The position numbers and the translations under genes are program-made. Shown piece by piece: positions 1 to 9,980 of a stretch of DNA of 64,000 nucleotides. Below the pieces are notes generated by a model. That model was not told where the DNA came from, did not search any database, and worked only from the letters and a program-made list of their open reading frames with translations. The stretch is from Lunularia cruciata. Taxonomy: Eukaryota > Streptophyta > Marchantiopsida > Lunulariales > Lunulariaceae. The stretch covers positions 61,380,001 through 61,444,000 of the forward strand of contig OX419757.1 in the NCBI GenBank assembly GCA_948567375.1, written 5' to 3'. The stretch's first letter is position 1; each line of letters begins with the position of its first letter.

Positions 1-6
1 CAGAGC
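1..6 (+). other. Likely 3' end of tRNA-Met primer binding site
   Basis: CAGAGC equals the last six bases of the common plant primer site TGGTATCAGAGC. Six bases alone prove little, but the position, 264 bp before the gag ATG with no LTR in between, is where the site should be. Confidence 0.5.
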
Positions 7-264
7 AAGAATGGGATGGATGGAATTTATGGACCACCAAATCCACTTCCGCCAAACCATTGGGACTTTTGTGTCCAGATATTACCAAAGCATTGTTTCA
101 CACAATTCATCACCTCACGCTTTGGGCAGGATTTTCTACATATGATCACCGTGTGAGAGGAACCCTTGATACTTCCAGTTGTAACTTATGGAGAACGGTG
201 GATGTGTTGTATCTACATGTTAATCAACTAGATAAATTGCAGGTAGTGGAATAGAGTAGTAGCG
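7..264 (+). other. Untranslated leader of chromovirus A
   Basis: Sequence between the primer site and the gag start. No convincing gene; short open frames here have no recognisable domain. It would be the 5' untranslated region of the genomic RNA. Confidence 0.6.
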
Positions 265-1140
265 ATGGCGGCAATACCGGATGTTATCCTTGCAATGCAA
301 CAACAAATCGAGCATCTTACTCGATTGTTGGATGAACGAGACCAACAACGACGAGAACAGATAGACAGAGCGCCGGTTCGAGATGGAGAAGATCGCATTC
401 GATTTCCGAAACCCAAGGTGTTTGAAGGCAAGAATCTTCCAGGCATAGTGGAGAATTTTGTGTTTGACTGTGAACGTTACTTTGAAGCCACCAATCTTCA
501 AGACGAGCGGAAACAAATTCTCTTGGCTTCTAGCCAATTGGATGGAGTGGCAAAACTTTGGTGGCAATTCCGAGTAGAAAGAGCTGAACGACAAATTGTT
601 ACACCAATTTTTACATGGGCAGAATTCAAGGATGCAATACTTGGTCGATTTCAGACTATAAATGCCACCCAAGCTACACGAGATAAATTGGCGGAGTTGA
701 GGCAGATTGGCTCAGTGAGAAGTTACATCACACAATTTTAGAATATCATCATGCAAGTTCTGGATCGATTTGTGCGAGGATTGAAGTCACGAACTAGATT
801 GGAGGTGACCATGCAAGAGCCACAGAATGTAGATCAAGCCATGCAATTGGCTAAGCGTTTTGATTCCTTAGTTGCGACAACTTGGTCTCGACCTCGACTT
901 ACACAAAACCCACCAGTACCACAAGTGGAAGAACTGGTACCAATGGAGATTGATGCTATCCAACGAAGACCACTTGGCACAGCAGATAGAGAAAGATTAC
1001 GAAAAAATGGAGGTTGTTTTTATTGTCGCCAGTTGGGGCATCGTATTGCTGAATGTCCACTCAAGAATGGACGACCTCGACAAGTTGCCCAAGTGGAGGT
1101 TGTGGAGCGGAATGATCAGGGAAATGAGGAATCCCAGTAG
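265..1140 (+). pseudogene. gag: gag of chromovirus A, one in-frame stop
   Basis: Capsid/nucleocapsid polyprotein that would package the element RNA. It starts at ATG 265; the capsid part has the retrotransposon gag signature (a YF-EA motif, then KLWWQF, then FTWAEFKDAILGRF). A single TAG at 739-741 splits the frame; the downstream part stays in the same frame and ends with a CCHC zinc knuckle, CFYCRQLGHRIAEC, around 1015-1056. Pol then lies in another frame (frame 1 to frame 3), so at least one indel or a frameshift site separates them. The lone stop could be decay or leakiness; decay is simpler given the protease damage. The segment 5' of the stop is well preserved. Confidence 0.88.
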
Positions 1141-1166
1141 GAGATTTCGAGCCACCTACTGGGAGC

Positions 1167-4100
1167 TTGATTAGTTCCAATGGGATTGAAGGCTCGACCT
1201 ATGCAAGTTTGCTTCACTTGCAAGGTATGATATCTAATCGGGGTTGTAGAATTTTGATTGATTCTAGAAGTTCAGAGAATTGCATGTCTATGCAAGTAGC
1301 AAAGGAATTGGGTATTCCTATCAAGCCAGTGATTGGAAGTAGTTTGATGATGGCGGATGGTAGAAAGGGTTCTGCATTCCGCACCTTGCATCCTGTTACC
1401 TTCAAGATTGGGAAGGAGTATTTGGAGTGTATGAGGTTTGTAGTGGCACCTCTACACTATGATATCATTCTGGGTCTACCTTGGCTTGAATGTCATAAGG
1501 TTCAATTTGATTGGACCCGACACCAAATTCAAGTACAACACCAAGGTAGGAATTTCCGATTAGGTTGTCTGGCACCTCTGAGTAAGACACTTAAGAATAG
1601 TCAGTCCCAAGATGGGAAGTTTGTCGAGAAGGTAGCCATAGAGCGAATCAGGAAGGGAGATGAGTCCCAAGATGGGAAGTTTTCCAGGAAGGCAACCATG
1701 GAGCAAGCTCGGAAGAGAGATGAGTCCCTAGAAGGGAAGTTTGTTAATGAAGCAGCCATAGAGCAAGCTTTGGAGGAAGATAAGTCTGTATTCGCAGTGT
1801 GGATCAAGCCGATTGCACAAGAACAATCTGAGGAGGGCCAAGTGCCGCATCAAGCGACGGTTGATCGGATAGTTCAAGAGTTTGCAGATGTGTTTCCGGA
1901 TGATCTGCCAAAGGGATTACCCTCTGATCGAGGTATGCCCTTCAAGATCGAGTTATTGCCAAGGAGTACTCCAGTGAGTAGACCAATCTATCGGCTCTCA
2001 CCAAAGGAGTTGGAGGAGTTGCGAATAACACTTACAGAGTTGTTGGAGAAGGATTTCATACGACATAGTACCTCTCCTTGGGGAGCACCGGTACTATTTG
2101 TTCCAAAGAAGGATGGAGGACTTTGTTTCTGTATTGATTACCATGGGTTCAATAAGCAAACCGTGAAGAATGCATATCCCTTGCCTCGGATCGATGACTT
2201 GCTTGATCAATTAAGTGGAGCACGATACTTTTCCAAGCTAGATCTTCGTAGCGGCTATTGGCAAATTCCTATTGAAGGAGAGGATGTGAAAAAGACTGCC
2301 TTTCGTACAAGGTATGGACATTTTGAGTGGAGAGTTCTACCTTTCGGACTCACTAATGCTCCAGCAGTCTTCATGGATCAGATGCATCGGGTGTTGGAGG
2401 GGCTATTGGATCAGTCTGTGGTAGTGTTCTTAGATGATATCTTAATCTATAGTAGGACAGAGGCAGAACACATGAATCATGTGCGAGAAGTCCTAAGACG
2501 ACTACGACAGTGGAAATTTTATTGCAAGAAGTCAAAGTGTGCTTTTTGGCAAAAGGAGGTTACCTTCTTGGGTCATAAGATCTCATCAGAGGGGATCAAG
2601 ATGGAAGAAGAGAAGATCAAGGCCATTACTGATTGGCCTACCCCAAAGGATGCTACCGAAGTACGAGCGTTCAACGGATTGGCCAGTTTTTACCGACGGT
2701 TCATCCACTATTATGCTCACGTGGCTGCACCATTGACTGACCTCTTGGGAAAGAACTCGAGCTTCCAATGGACCACCAAGCATGAAGAAGCATTCCAGAA
2801 GTTAAAGTATATGGTGTCTTCAAGACCCATTCTTCAACCATATGATCCTCAACTACCTTGTGTGGTTGATTTTGATGCTTCTAACTTTGCAATTGGAGCT
2901 GTGTTGCAACAAGAATTTCCAGATGGACTACATCCTATTGCCTTTGTGTCTCGCCGACTAAATACAGCTGAAAGAAATTACTCTGCTCGAGATCGGGAAC
3001 AACTTGCAATGGTATATGCCACCAAGGTATGGAGGCATTATCTCTTGGGGAAACAAGTGATCATGCAAACTGATCACAAGCCATTGTTGCAGACCTTACA
3101 CCTAGAGCACATGAAGAGTCGACATCATCGATGGGAAGAGCAACTCCAATTGTTCGACATCAAACTTGAGTACAAACCAGGTCGGTTCCATGTCATCCCT
3201 GATGCTCTATCACGACAACCTGATTTGAAGTCTCTTCCTCTCGTTGCGGCAGCAATTACGACGGTGTCAATTGATCCCAAGATTCATAACGAGTTTTGGT
3301 TAGCCCTACAGCAAGATCCCTTCTTCCAAATGGTACACGGTCGTCTAACAGCACACGACAAGGAGTACAACACCTTCTCCTTCAAGGAAGGCCTTTTATT
3401 CCATGCAAACCAGATCTATGTTCCAACCAAAGGTGATCTTCGACTTGTGCGACTTCAAGAAGCCCATGATTTACCAATAGCTGGTCACATGGGAGTGGAC
3501 AAGACCTTGGGCACCCTCCAACGCCAATGGTGGTGGCCCAACATGACACGAGATGTTCGAGACTTTGTCCGATCATGTGAGAGTTGCCAACGGAACAAGG
3601 CCAGCAACCAGAAGCCGAGTGGACTCCTTCAACCACTCGCCATTCCATCCGCTCGTTGGGAGCATGTGAGCTTGGATCTCATCACATCCTTGCCAAAGAC
3701 AAAACAAGGACACACCGCAATTGTGGTGTTTGTGGATAAGCTTAGTAAGCAAATCCACTTGGCACCAACCTGTGATACCGTGGATGCTCCAACCTTAGCG
3801 CAAATCTACTTCGACAATGTCTTCAAGCATCATGGGATGCCACGTGTACTCATCTCCGACCGTGATCCTCGATTTACCAGGAAGTTTTGGCAAGCACTCT
3901 TCCAGATACTCGGCACCAAGCTTGCTTTGTCCATGGCCTATCATCCTCAAACTGATGGACAAACCGAACGCGCCAATCGTACATTGGAGGATATGTTGCG
4001 GGCCTTTGTCAATGTCCACCATACCAACTGGGATGAATGTCTTGCAGCTGCAGAATTTGCCTACAACAACTCCAAACAGGCAAGCACTGGATTTTCTCCC

Positions 4101-4832
4101 TTCTTTCTCAATTTTGGCCAAGATCCGCTTGTTCCAGATTCTCTTCTTGCTCCCCCTCCCTCTCAGGTTCCTCATACTTCTACATTCTTGACCACTATAT
4201 CCCAATCTCTCCAACAAGCCAAATCTCACCTCCTTGTTGCTCAGAATCGCCAAAAACAATATGCAGACCATCATCGTCGTGATCTCACCTTTGAAGTTGG
4301 TGATAAAGTCATGCTATCCTCTAGTAACCTCCCTCTCCCACTTGATACCCAAGTTCGTAAACTTGCTCCTAATTGGATAGGACCCTTTGATATCACCCAC
4401 ATTATCTCTCCTGTTGCTTATCGTCTTGCCTTACCTTGTCACATGCGTATCCATCCTGTCTTTCATATTTCCAAGTTGAAACCCTTTGTTCCTAACCCTT
4501 CTTCCTTTTCCTCTCGAGTCCAACCTCCCCCTCTTCATGTCCCTATCAGCGATCATGAGGAGTACGAAGTTGATCGTATCCTTGCGCGTCGCCATATTCA
4601 ACGAGGCCGTCACCAACATACGGAGTACAAGGTCCTTTGGAAAGGGTATCCCCTTCATGATGCTACATGGGAACCTCTTTCTCACCTCCAGAATGCACAG
4701 ATGGCCATCAAGGAATTCGAAGCTTCACTGGCGACGAGGACGTCACCAACTAGCGGCAGGGGAATATGTAACAATATGGAGTTTAGTGACGAAGTTAGTC
4801 GGGCTTACAAAGTAGAGAATAAGACAAAATAG
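1167..4832 (+). CDS. pol: pol of chromovirus A: PR-RT-RNase H-integrase-chromodomain
   Basis: A 1221-codon open frame; codon 1 is TTG, so it is the open remainder of a gag-pol protein rather than a separately started gene. In order: retropepsin with its active site at residues 32-34 reading D-S-R instead of D-S/T-G; three 20-residue tandem repeats (about 147-206); RT with FLDD at 421-424; RNase H (VDFDAS, TDHKPL); an HHCC zinc finger; integrase core with D837, D898, E934, the last two 35 residues apart; the [14 protein letters not shown] module; and a chromodomain near 1131-1190 retaining the aromatic Y...W...Y positions ([20 protein letters not shown]). Chromodomains of this class steer integration to marked chromatin. 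The final 22 codons run into the LTR. RT and integrase look intact; the protease does not. Confidence 0.95.
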   Translation: MISSNGIEGSTYASLLHLQGMISNRGCRILIDSRSSENCMSMQVAKELGIPIKPVIGSSLMMADGRKGSAFRTLHPVTFKIGKEYLECMRFVVAPLHYDIILGLPWLECHKVQFDWTRHQIQVQHQGRNFRLGCLAPLSKTLKNSQSQDGKFVEKVAIERIRKGDESQDGKFSRKATMEQARKRDESLEGKFVNEAAIEQALEEDKSVFAVWIKPIAQEQSEEGQVPHQATVDRIVQEFADVFPDDLPKGLPSDRGMPFKIELLPRSTPVSRPIYRLSPKELEELRITLTELLEKDFIRHSTSPWGAPVLFVPKKDGGLCFCIDYHGFNKQTVKNAYPLPRIDDLLDQLSGARYFSKLDLRSGYWQIPIEGEDVKKTAFRTRYGHFEWRVLPFGLTNAPAVFMDQMHRVLEGLLDQSVVVFLDDILIYSRTEAEHMNHVREVLRRLRQWKFYCKKSKCAFWQKEVTFLGHKISSEGIKMEEEKIKAITDWPTPKDATEVRAFNGLASFYRRFIHYYAHVAAPLTDLLGKNSSFQWTTKHEEAFQKLKYMVSSRPILQPYDPQLPCVVDFDASNFAIGAVLQQEFPDGLHPIAFVSRRLNTAERNYSARDREQLAMVYATKVWRHYLLGKQVIMQTDHKPLLQTLHLEHMKSRHHRWEEQLQLFDIKLEYKPGRFHVIPDALSRQPDLKSLPLVAAAITTVSIDPKIHNEFWLALQQDPFFQMVHGRLTAHDKEYNTFSFKEGLLFHANQIYVPTKGDLRLVRLQEAHDLPIAGHMGVDKTLGTLQRQWWWPNMTRDVRDFVRSCESCQRNKASNQKPSGLLQPLAIPSARWEHVSLDLITSLPKTKQGHTAIVVFVDKLSKQIHLAPTCDTVDAPTLAQIYFDNVFKHHGMPRVLISDRDPRFTRKFWQALFQILGTKLALSMAYHPQTDGQTERANRTLEDMLRAFVNVHHTNWDECLAAAEFAYNNSKQASTGFSPFFLNFGQDPLVPDSLLAPPPSQVPHTSTFLTTISQSLQQAKSHLLVAQNRQKQYADHHRRDLTFEVGDKVMLSSSNLPLPLDTQVRKLAPNWIGPFDITHIISPVAYRLALPCHMRIHPVFHISKLKPFVPNPSSFSSRVQPPPLHVPISDHEEYEVDRILARRHIQRGRHQHTEYKVLWKGYPLHDATWEPLSHLQNAQMAIKEFEASLATRTSPTSGRGICNNMEFSDEVSRAYKVENKTK
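1601..1780 (+). repeat. Three in-frame 60-bp tandem repeats in pol
   Basis: Units begin near 1601, 1661 and 1721 with (T)GAGTCCCAAGATGGGAAGT-like starts and a period of exactly 60 bp, encoding three charged 20-residue repeats of the type (E)SQDGKF...A-EQA-K-D. They lie in the linker between protease and RT. Confidence 0.85.
4754..4766 (+). other. Polypurine tract of chromovirus A
   Basis: CGGCAGGGGAATA lies directly before TGTAACA, the inferred LTR start. This is the expected place for plus-strand priming and it sits inside the 3' end of the pol frame. Confidence 0.6.
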
Positions 4833-4836
4833 CCTA

Positions 4837-4937
4837 GAATATTCTAGAAGCATCTAAGAAGCTTCTTAGGAAGCTTCCCAACTAGTTAACTTGCGCCCTA
4901 AGCAGGTAGCTTCTAGAAGGAAGCTTCTAGAAGCTTC
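4837..4937 (+). promoter_or_regulatory. Heat shock element arrays in the LTR
   Basis: Heat-shock factors bind alternating nGAAn/nTTCn units. At 4837-4849 there is GAA-TA-TTC-TA-GAA; at 4920-4937 a perfect four-unit array GAAGCTTCTAGAAGCTTC. Two-unit GAA-GC-TTC sites occur at 4858-4865 and 4870-4877, with more GAA/TTC units at 4971-4978, 4992-4999 and 5044-5059. They lie upstream of the TATA box. The motif is seen; heat response is inference. Confidence 0.7.
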
Positions 4938-5078
4938 TAACTAGCTTAGCTTGCACGCCAAGTAGGCGGCTTCTAGAAGGCAGCTTCTTGAGAAGCTTCC
5001 TAGTTAACTTGGCTTGCACTCCAAGAAAGCGGCTCAAGGAAACTTCTTGAGAAAGCTTCAAGGGTCTTGTATGCTACC

Positions 5079-5086
5079 TATAAATA
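5079..5086 (+). promoter_or_regulatory. LTR TATA box of chromovirus A
   Basis: TATAAATA in the context CTACCTATAAATACC, about 140 bp downstream of the strongest heat-shock array and 104 bp before the LTR end; transcription would start near 5110. Confidence 0.7.
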
Positions 5087-5190
5087 CCAAGGCCGAAGCT
5101 CATGCTAGGCATTTGGAGTTTTCCCTCATTCAAGTGTCCCAATGTGAGCTTCCATTCTCCTATTTCTTTCCTCGGCTTTGGTCTTTTACA

Positions 5191-6033
5191 AAGAGATGTC
5201 TGGATCTGAAATGGACACCTCTCCACATCGGTCTTCCGTAACTCCAGACCGACAACTGCAGCCTTCCCCAACATAAGGGGCTGCGCACCAGAGTCTAACA
5301 AGACTTTCTGTGGTGTATAGACCTTCCCTGAAGGTCCCACCAAACAAAAGATCCCCCTCTGGTTATCCAATAGGACAACACCAGGTGTAAACCGCGCTCT
5401 CTCAAAGGCCGGTCTAGCTGGCAACTCCTCCAGTCTAGCCGCTGCTGCCTGCCATAAACCACTGGTCGCTGAACGGATCCCATGCTCCTCAACCAAGTCA
5501 GCTCCACTACCAACCACCTCTGCTCTAGTAGTAGGAACTGCACCATCCCTACTCTCACACAATGTGGCAGCCAACCGGAACACTGGGGCTGGGTCAACTC
5601 CCAATGTAAACATGTCACTGGCTAAAAATAAAGGATGCCGCATAATCAGCTGAGCCGCCCCCAACATCATGCTAGACTCAGTCTGTGTAGTAGCAAGTGG
5701 CTGACTAGCAGGTAGTCCATCATGTACTCCATCACCACCTACCACACCTGCACTGGGACATCTAGGAACCATGGATGTCGTCTGCAATGCCTCAGATAGC
5801 GTGAAAGACTGGGGAAGTCTGGCCTGTCTCCCAACCTCTCCTCTCTGTGGGTCCAGCTCCACTAATGCTCCTCTAGGCTCTGGAGCACATACTGCACTCC
5901 TAGTCACTGTTGCAGATGCATCCACCTGTGCTGCTCCGCACATGACCAGAATATGAGGTGGAAGCCTCAGCACCCGAATCTGATCTCCTCTGAGCAATAG
6001 CCATACTAGCCAATCTCTGCTCCAATTGCTCAA
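5191..6033 (-). pseudogene. Retropepsin-like protease region of M1
   Basis: Open minus-strand frame with a variable, Pro/Ala/Glu-rich N-terminal part and a retropepsin-like C-terminal part. The active site is VLLDSGAQPLMLG (D-S-G), near 5255-5295, followed by LELRKTDVERCPFQIQTSL, after which the sequence passes into the LTR of chromovirus A. The open frame runs on to 5074 only by chance through that LTR. The upstream zinc-knuckle part is in another frame, so an indel near 5935-6000 separates them. Product would process the Gag-Pol polyprotein. Confidence 0.75.
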
Positions 6034-6349
6034 TCCGAGTAGCCATAACTGTGTCAGAAGTAAGGGCAGGTACTACATCCCTACTAGGTGTAGATCCTCT
6101 ACAACCACCTCTACCACCTTGTCCTCCATGAACTGGAGCTCCTAGACTACCTGCCATAGCAGCCCTACCACTCCGTAACTCCGGGTGTAGGTCAAAACAC
6201 CGGTCACTAGTGTGACCAAATCTGTGGCAGTGCTCACACTGCCTCTGTGTTGGCTGTGATGCACCAGAGGTATCAGGTCCGCTGCCTTGAGTACACTCTC
6301 TCCTATGGTGAGGTCCACCACAAGTCCAACAAGCAACACCACCACTCAC
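5936..6349 (-). pseudogene. gag: Nucleocapsid region of M1 gag with two zinc knuckles
   Basis: Two Cys/His clusters occur in tandem: CWTCGGPHHRREC and CEHCHRFGHTSDRC, the latter a standard CCHC knuckle. They are followed by a Gly/Arg-rich stretch and a short heptad-like segment (IEQLEQRLASMA). Zinc knuckles of this type bind the element RNA. The frame is displaced from both the capsid part upstream and the protease part downstream. Confidence 0.75.
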
Positions 6350-6439
6350 TGGCTGCTGCTGACCCTAAAATAAGGGTAAGGGTCTAACTCCACTAGGCCC
6401 TCCACTTGCTCCATAGGATTTGGGTTGTGCACCTTGTCC

Positions 6440-6787
6440 TTAAAAACCAACTGGGCATGGTGCACTCTGCTGCACTCTAGAAGAAGTCACAACCATGGAT
6501 GAGGTCTCTCTACCAAATCCAGATGTCACCACTCTCTCCTCCACCATGTTGAGCTCAATACGCTCAGCCAAACCAAAGACTACTGCCAAAGTGGGCAAAG
6601 TAGCCTGCAACAACATAGCATCTACGTCGCAACTCCCTGTCCAGTATCCCATACCAAAACTGGACTGCTTGGGCCTCAATAACTCCTTGAGTGAAACTGA
6701 TCAGCCGCCTCATGCGAGTGTATGCCTTGCATAGGCTCTCTCTAGCCTTATGCTGGAACTCCTGCAAGCTCCCCAGCTTGTCAGTCC
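6440..6787 (-). pseudogene. gag: Capsid region of M1 gag, 3' of the solo LTR
   Basis: Minus-strand frames with retrotransposon-gag-like features: a basic helix (LQEFQHKARESLCKAYTRM), then IEAQAVQFWYGILDREL. Two overlapping frames share the content, so an indel near 6560 is likely. It continues the N-terminal gag part at 7484-7958 across the solo LTR. Confidence 0.65.
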
Positions 6788-7479
6788 TGTGAGCCAGCCT
6801 GTCTCTCACTCAGGATGAACCTCTGATGGCTATTATGGTAGCGCACCATGGACTAAGAAGGCAAAGAACCCGGACTCCATCATACTCCTCCAAGGCTAAC
6901 ACTCCAAGACTCAAGACATTGCTCACTAGAGAACTCAATGAGAGAGAGATAGTTGCAAATGAAAAGATGATGAGTACTTCCTCACCCCTTGTTTATATAG
7001 TGGTGAAATAGTTACGTACCAAAGTTACTAATTACCGTAGTAACTCAAGTTACTAGACTAAAAGTCAAGTAAAGTCAAAAAGCAGAAAGGAATATCCATT
7101 CACATGGGCATATTCCCCTAAGCATGTGATCTTATCTTGACCCAACCACTAAGTCAAGGATTCCTTCACATGGGCTATCCTTGGACTAAAGAAGAATCCA
7201 AAACAAAAAGGCTTGCGGGCCCAAGAGTTCTCAACTCTTTCCTCAAAGCCAAACACCTAGGAATAATACCAAGTCAACACACTACAATCCAAAATAGTGG
7301 TGCTCATCTTTTCTACTTCCTCTAAAGTAAGGTCCCCTCTATCTTAGCTATGACTAACTTTAGCTAACCATGACTAATATAGAACCATCCTTTATCTCTA
7401 TATAAATAATATTTCTTAAGTACTTGTAATACCAAGTTAAATATCACAATACCACACACATGCACAAATGGGTGTTACA
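6788..7479 (-). repeat. Solo LTR of family T (T3) inside M1 gag
   Basis: Read on the minus strand it begins TGTAACACCCATTTGTGCATG and ends GGCTCACA, matching both LTRs of T1 over its whole length (692 bp here, 679 bp there). No internal region accompanies it. The 4-bp sequence GTCC flanks both sides (6784-6787 and 7480-7483). It split a gag gene, so it is younger than M1. Confidence 0.93.
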
Positions 7480-7483
7480 GTCC

Positions 7484-7958
7484 GCACTCCTTGGTAGTTC
7501 TGCCTCAAACATAGGAAGAACTCCACCATGGGGTTAAACCTCGGTACCACACCACCTCCTACAGCGATACCTCCACTCGTAGTAGCACTATCTCCAGCTA
7601 GTGCACCTCCACTAGCTCCACCAACACTACTCAAGCTAGAACTCGTGGGTACAGCCGATCTACTCCTGGCCACCGAGCCTGAAGTAATGGAGACATAGTG
7701 TGGAGACCAATACTGTCTCCATAACTCAATCTCCTCCAAATGAGCTCTCCTGAACTCATGGTAGTCATCCATTGGCGGACCCTCCAGATGCTGAAACAAC
7801 CCCTTCCATGCCATGAAGGATGTGAACAAAGTTGGGTTCCGCATCTGCTGCAAATCACACCAACTATCAAACTCCTGGATGAAGTCATCCAACTCAATGG
7901 TACCCACTGTACCAGAGTAACGCCTAGGGCCTTTGGAGGCCCCATAAATCTCGTCCAT
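7484..7958 (-). pseudogene. gag: N-terminal gag region of M1
   Basis: Starts at ATG (complement of 7956-7958). The frame has the retrotransposon gag capsid pattern LDDFIQEFDSWCDLQQM and FMAWKGLFQHLEGPPMDDY, then a Ser/Gly/Ala-rich linker (SSLSSVGGASGGALAGDS). Gag resumes at 6787 past the solo LTR. A further upstream frame (7962-8234) may hold an extended N-terminus, but I see no domain in it. Confidence 0.7.
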
Positions 7959-9473
7959 GTCCTACAACAACGGTGCGGACACACCAAGTGCACTCTCAAC
8001 TGAATCAGCTCTTGTGTCAAACTCCAACTTAGAGTCAATCTCCTCTCTCATTGGGACCTGAGATATAGGCTGATACCGAGCACCACTCCGAGTAAACCCA
8101 CTGTGTACTGCAGGGCTAACTCCTCTGGAATCTCCAAAGAACTCTGTCGTGACCACGTAACTGCAACAGCAAACCCGAACCACCAACTGCAACCGCAAGT
8201 GCCCCACCACGTGCCAACACCAACTAGACACCACCCACTAATGTAACTCTAACCGAGATAACTACACTAGGGGAAAGGCAACCTATAACCTACCATCATA
8301 ACACGCACTCTCACGGTCTGCAGGTCATCACTTCCTGCCTCACCGGAGAGAAACAAAGGTAGTCTGATTGGTCATCACTCCAGCCTTACCATCGAGAGCA
8401 CACCAGAGCACCAACGCTCAAAAGTCAGGGCACCTCACACAAACGTGGTGCACAAACAGGAAGCAGAGAATGGAGGGGATCCAATCACAAGAAATCTAAA
8501 TGAAAACACTCCATCTCATAATAGAACACGGGACTGACTCTACCACCATTTGGCATTTGACATAAGAGCAGTTCCTATCTAAGTCCTAAGCTACCAAGAT
8601 CACCAAGAATGGGATCAAACTGCCTCTCCTAGCCAAAGCTACATGTGTATAGATAACAGTGGCGCAGTCACTAGGACAACAAGTGAGGGTGGACCAGTTG
8701 GCTAGGGCACCAGTCTAGGAACAAGAGATCTAGGGGTCAAACCCTGTTGCGCACAATCTAGCAAGAAAGGTAGATTTTGCCAACCAATGACCAAGATCTA
8801 CTCTAAACTAGCTAGCCTCACGCCAGCAAGCTGGCTTGCTGGCGCTTCTGGCCCTTCTAGGCCTTCGTAGCCTCTCATAGCCCACAGCCCTATGCCTCGA
8901 AGCCTCGAAACGCTAAAATTCAGCCAAATGAGGCCTTTCTTGTTGCCACTTCAAAACCTCCTCCAAAATTGGCGAAACTTCTCCAAATCTGCGAAAGTCC
9001 TCCAAACTAGCGAAACTCCTCCAAATCTGGCCAAACAGCGAAAACTCCTCAAAATCTGGCCCAAAATCTGACGTAAACCCTAAAGATGGCTGTCCGCCAA
9101 ATCCCCCGCTAACTTTCCACTCGAGCCAAATTGAGAAAATGGGTTTTTCCAAATCACAATTTCATGAGAAGAGCTTCCCAACTCCACATTCAATTTCACT
9201 TTCTGAGCCCAATTCGCAGCAAATTGGTCCTGCCTTCACCTCTTGAGCTCAAAATCACAACACTGCTCAAAAATTGCTCCTTCTTTGCTCAAAATTTGGC
9301 CAGCGCTTCCGCACACTGTCCGCCTAACTGCCAAATCTGAATCACTTGAACGAGCTTCTGCACACTAGGGAAACACAAAACTTGAATCAAGCTACCACGA
9401 TCCACCGAGCTTGGAGCTACCACCAACACTCAACTTTCCTGCACCCGATTTCCCCTTGACTTCACTTCTCTGA
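7959..9473 (-). other. Long leader of M1
   Basis: About 1.5 kb between the LTR-like unit F1 and gag, without a credible gene. It holds a tRNA-like sequence on the plus strand (8683-8754) and short repeats around CCTCCAAAATCTGGC (8940-9070). Parts of it (about 8548-9080) recur at 48400-50870, which shows it to be a repeat-family leader rather than unique DNA. Confidence 0.6.
8683..8754 (+). other. tRNA-like sequence in M1 leader
   Basis: The D-arm part CCAGTTGGCTAGGGCACC closely follows the tRNA consensus (CAGTTGGTTAGAGCACC), an anticodon-like loop CTAGGAA gives AGG, and GGGGTCAAACCC resembles the T-arm/B box. The anticodon stem and part of the acceptor pair badly, so this is a decayed tRNA or the head of a tRNA-derived SINE, not a working tRNA. 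A second copy lies at 48801-48872. Confidence 0.5.
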
Positions 9474-9924
9474 TGTAATCAGATTGCTTAACACTTTCAA
9501 CTCAACTCAACTCAGATCAGTACTTGATCTGTCACTCTATAAACTACCAACAACTGGGCACTAATTACAGTCAAGCCACACCCACTCAAGCATAGAGAAT
9601 CTAGGTGACGCTCGCCGGCCTCTGTCCACCATAGCCAGGAACTCAAAGGCTCATCCTCATTGAAGTGAGCTCTCTGGAGCTCACTTCAAAACTATACCCC
9701 CTGGACTTGAGCTAGCACTGGAACCCTAACAGTCCCGCTAACGACACACTCGACGGTGCGAACGGTGCAAAGTGACGGTGGGCCCCGCCATGAAGTCAGT
9801 ACCCCAAACACCAAATCAGACTGTCAGAAAGTAGTCCCTGAGAAACTACTAGAATAACTCTAATTACTATCACTGGAACTCTAGTGTCTGAGCAGCTAGA
9901 TGCGGAACTACAAATGGCATGACA
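9474..9924 (-). repeat. LTR-like unit F1 (~450 bp)
   Basis: A unit homologous along its length to 51580-52029. Minus-strand reading begins TGTCATG and ends near CTGATTACA, followed by TCAGAG, a partial match to the tRNA-Met primer site, so it behaves as the 5' LTR of M1. The right edge abuts the pol region of G1. No target duplication is visible, so the ends are approximate. Confidence 0.55.
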
Positions 9925-9980
9925 CCAAAGATACTGCGAATCGACTTGGGTATCATACGTCTGAACCCACACCTTGAGTT

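Larger units (their letters stand above)
1..5190 (+). mobile_element. Ty3/gypsy chromovirus (family A), 5' LTR outside window
   Basis: The order leader, gag with a CCHC knuckle, protease, RT, RNase H, integrase, chromodomain, polypurine tract and LTR is that of a plant chromovirus. The first six bases match the end of the usual tRNA-Met primer site, so the 5' LTR should lie immediately left of base 1. The 3' LTR ends at 5190 and is followed by protease-coding sequence of a minus-strand element, so A is inserted in M1 and the rest of M1 should continue left of A. The predicted 5-bp target duplication would be AAGAG (5191-5195), with its partner outside the window. Copy is defective: one stop in gag, a gag/pol frame change and a damaged protease motif. 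Confidence 0.93.
4767..5190 (+). repeat. 3' LTR of chromovirus A (424 bp)
   Basis: Starts TGTAAC after the polypurine tract and ends TTTTACA directly before protease-coding sequence of the opposite-strand element M1. It holds several GAA/TTC arrays, a TATA box at 5079-5086 and a short downstream R/U5 part. The partner LTR is outside the window, so the ends rest on TG...CA, the tract and the M1 junction. Confidence 0.75.
5191..9924 (-). mobile_element. M1: leader, gag and protease of a methyltransferase-type Ty3/gypsy element
   Basis: Read on the minus strand: an LTR-like unit (F1), a long leader, gag in three frames, two zinc knuckles and a retropepsin. It is cut on its 3' side by chromovirus A at 5190 and interrupted in gag by a family-T solo LTR. 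The protease context resembles the protease that precedes the methyltransferase in family M, and a family-M leader fragment also lies next to M2, so M1 and M2 are probably one family; this is inferred because the part of M1 that would carry methyltransferase and RT is outside the window. Confidence 0.75.

Noticed and set aside
739-741. Programmed stop-codon readthrough in chromovirus gag
   Set aside because: The stop lies within the capsid region rather than at a gag/pol border and no readthrough context is evident; decay is simpler.
3795-4274. 159-codon minus-strand frame over the integrase of chromovirus A
   Set aside because: Antisense to a conserved integrase with intact catalytic residues.
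4767-4832. Host protein tail fused to the chromodomain
   Set aside because: The last 22 codons of pol are LTR sequence read through to the first stop, not an added domain.
5074-5190. C-terminal extension of the M1 protease
   Set aside because: This stretch is the antisense of the chromovirus A LTR, so the open frame continues there by chance.
8683-8754. Functional tRNA-Pro(AGG)
   Set aside because: The anticodon and acceptor stems do not pair well and the D-arm is not of the proline type.
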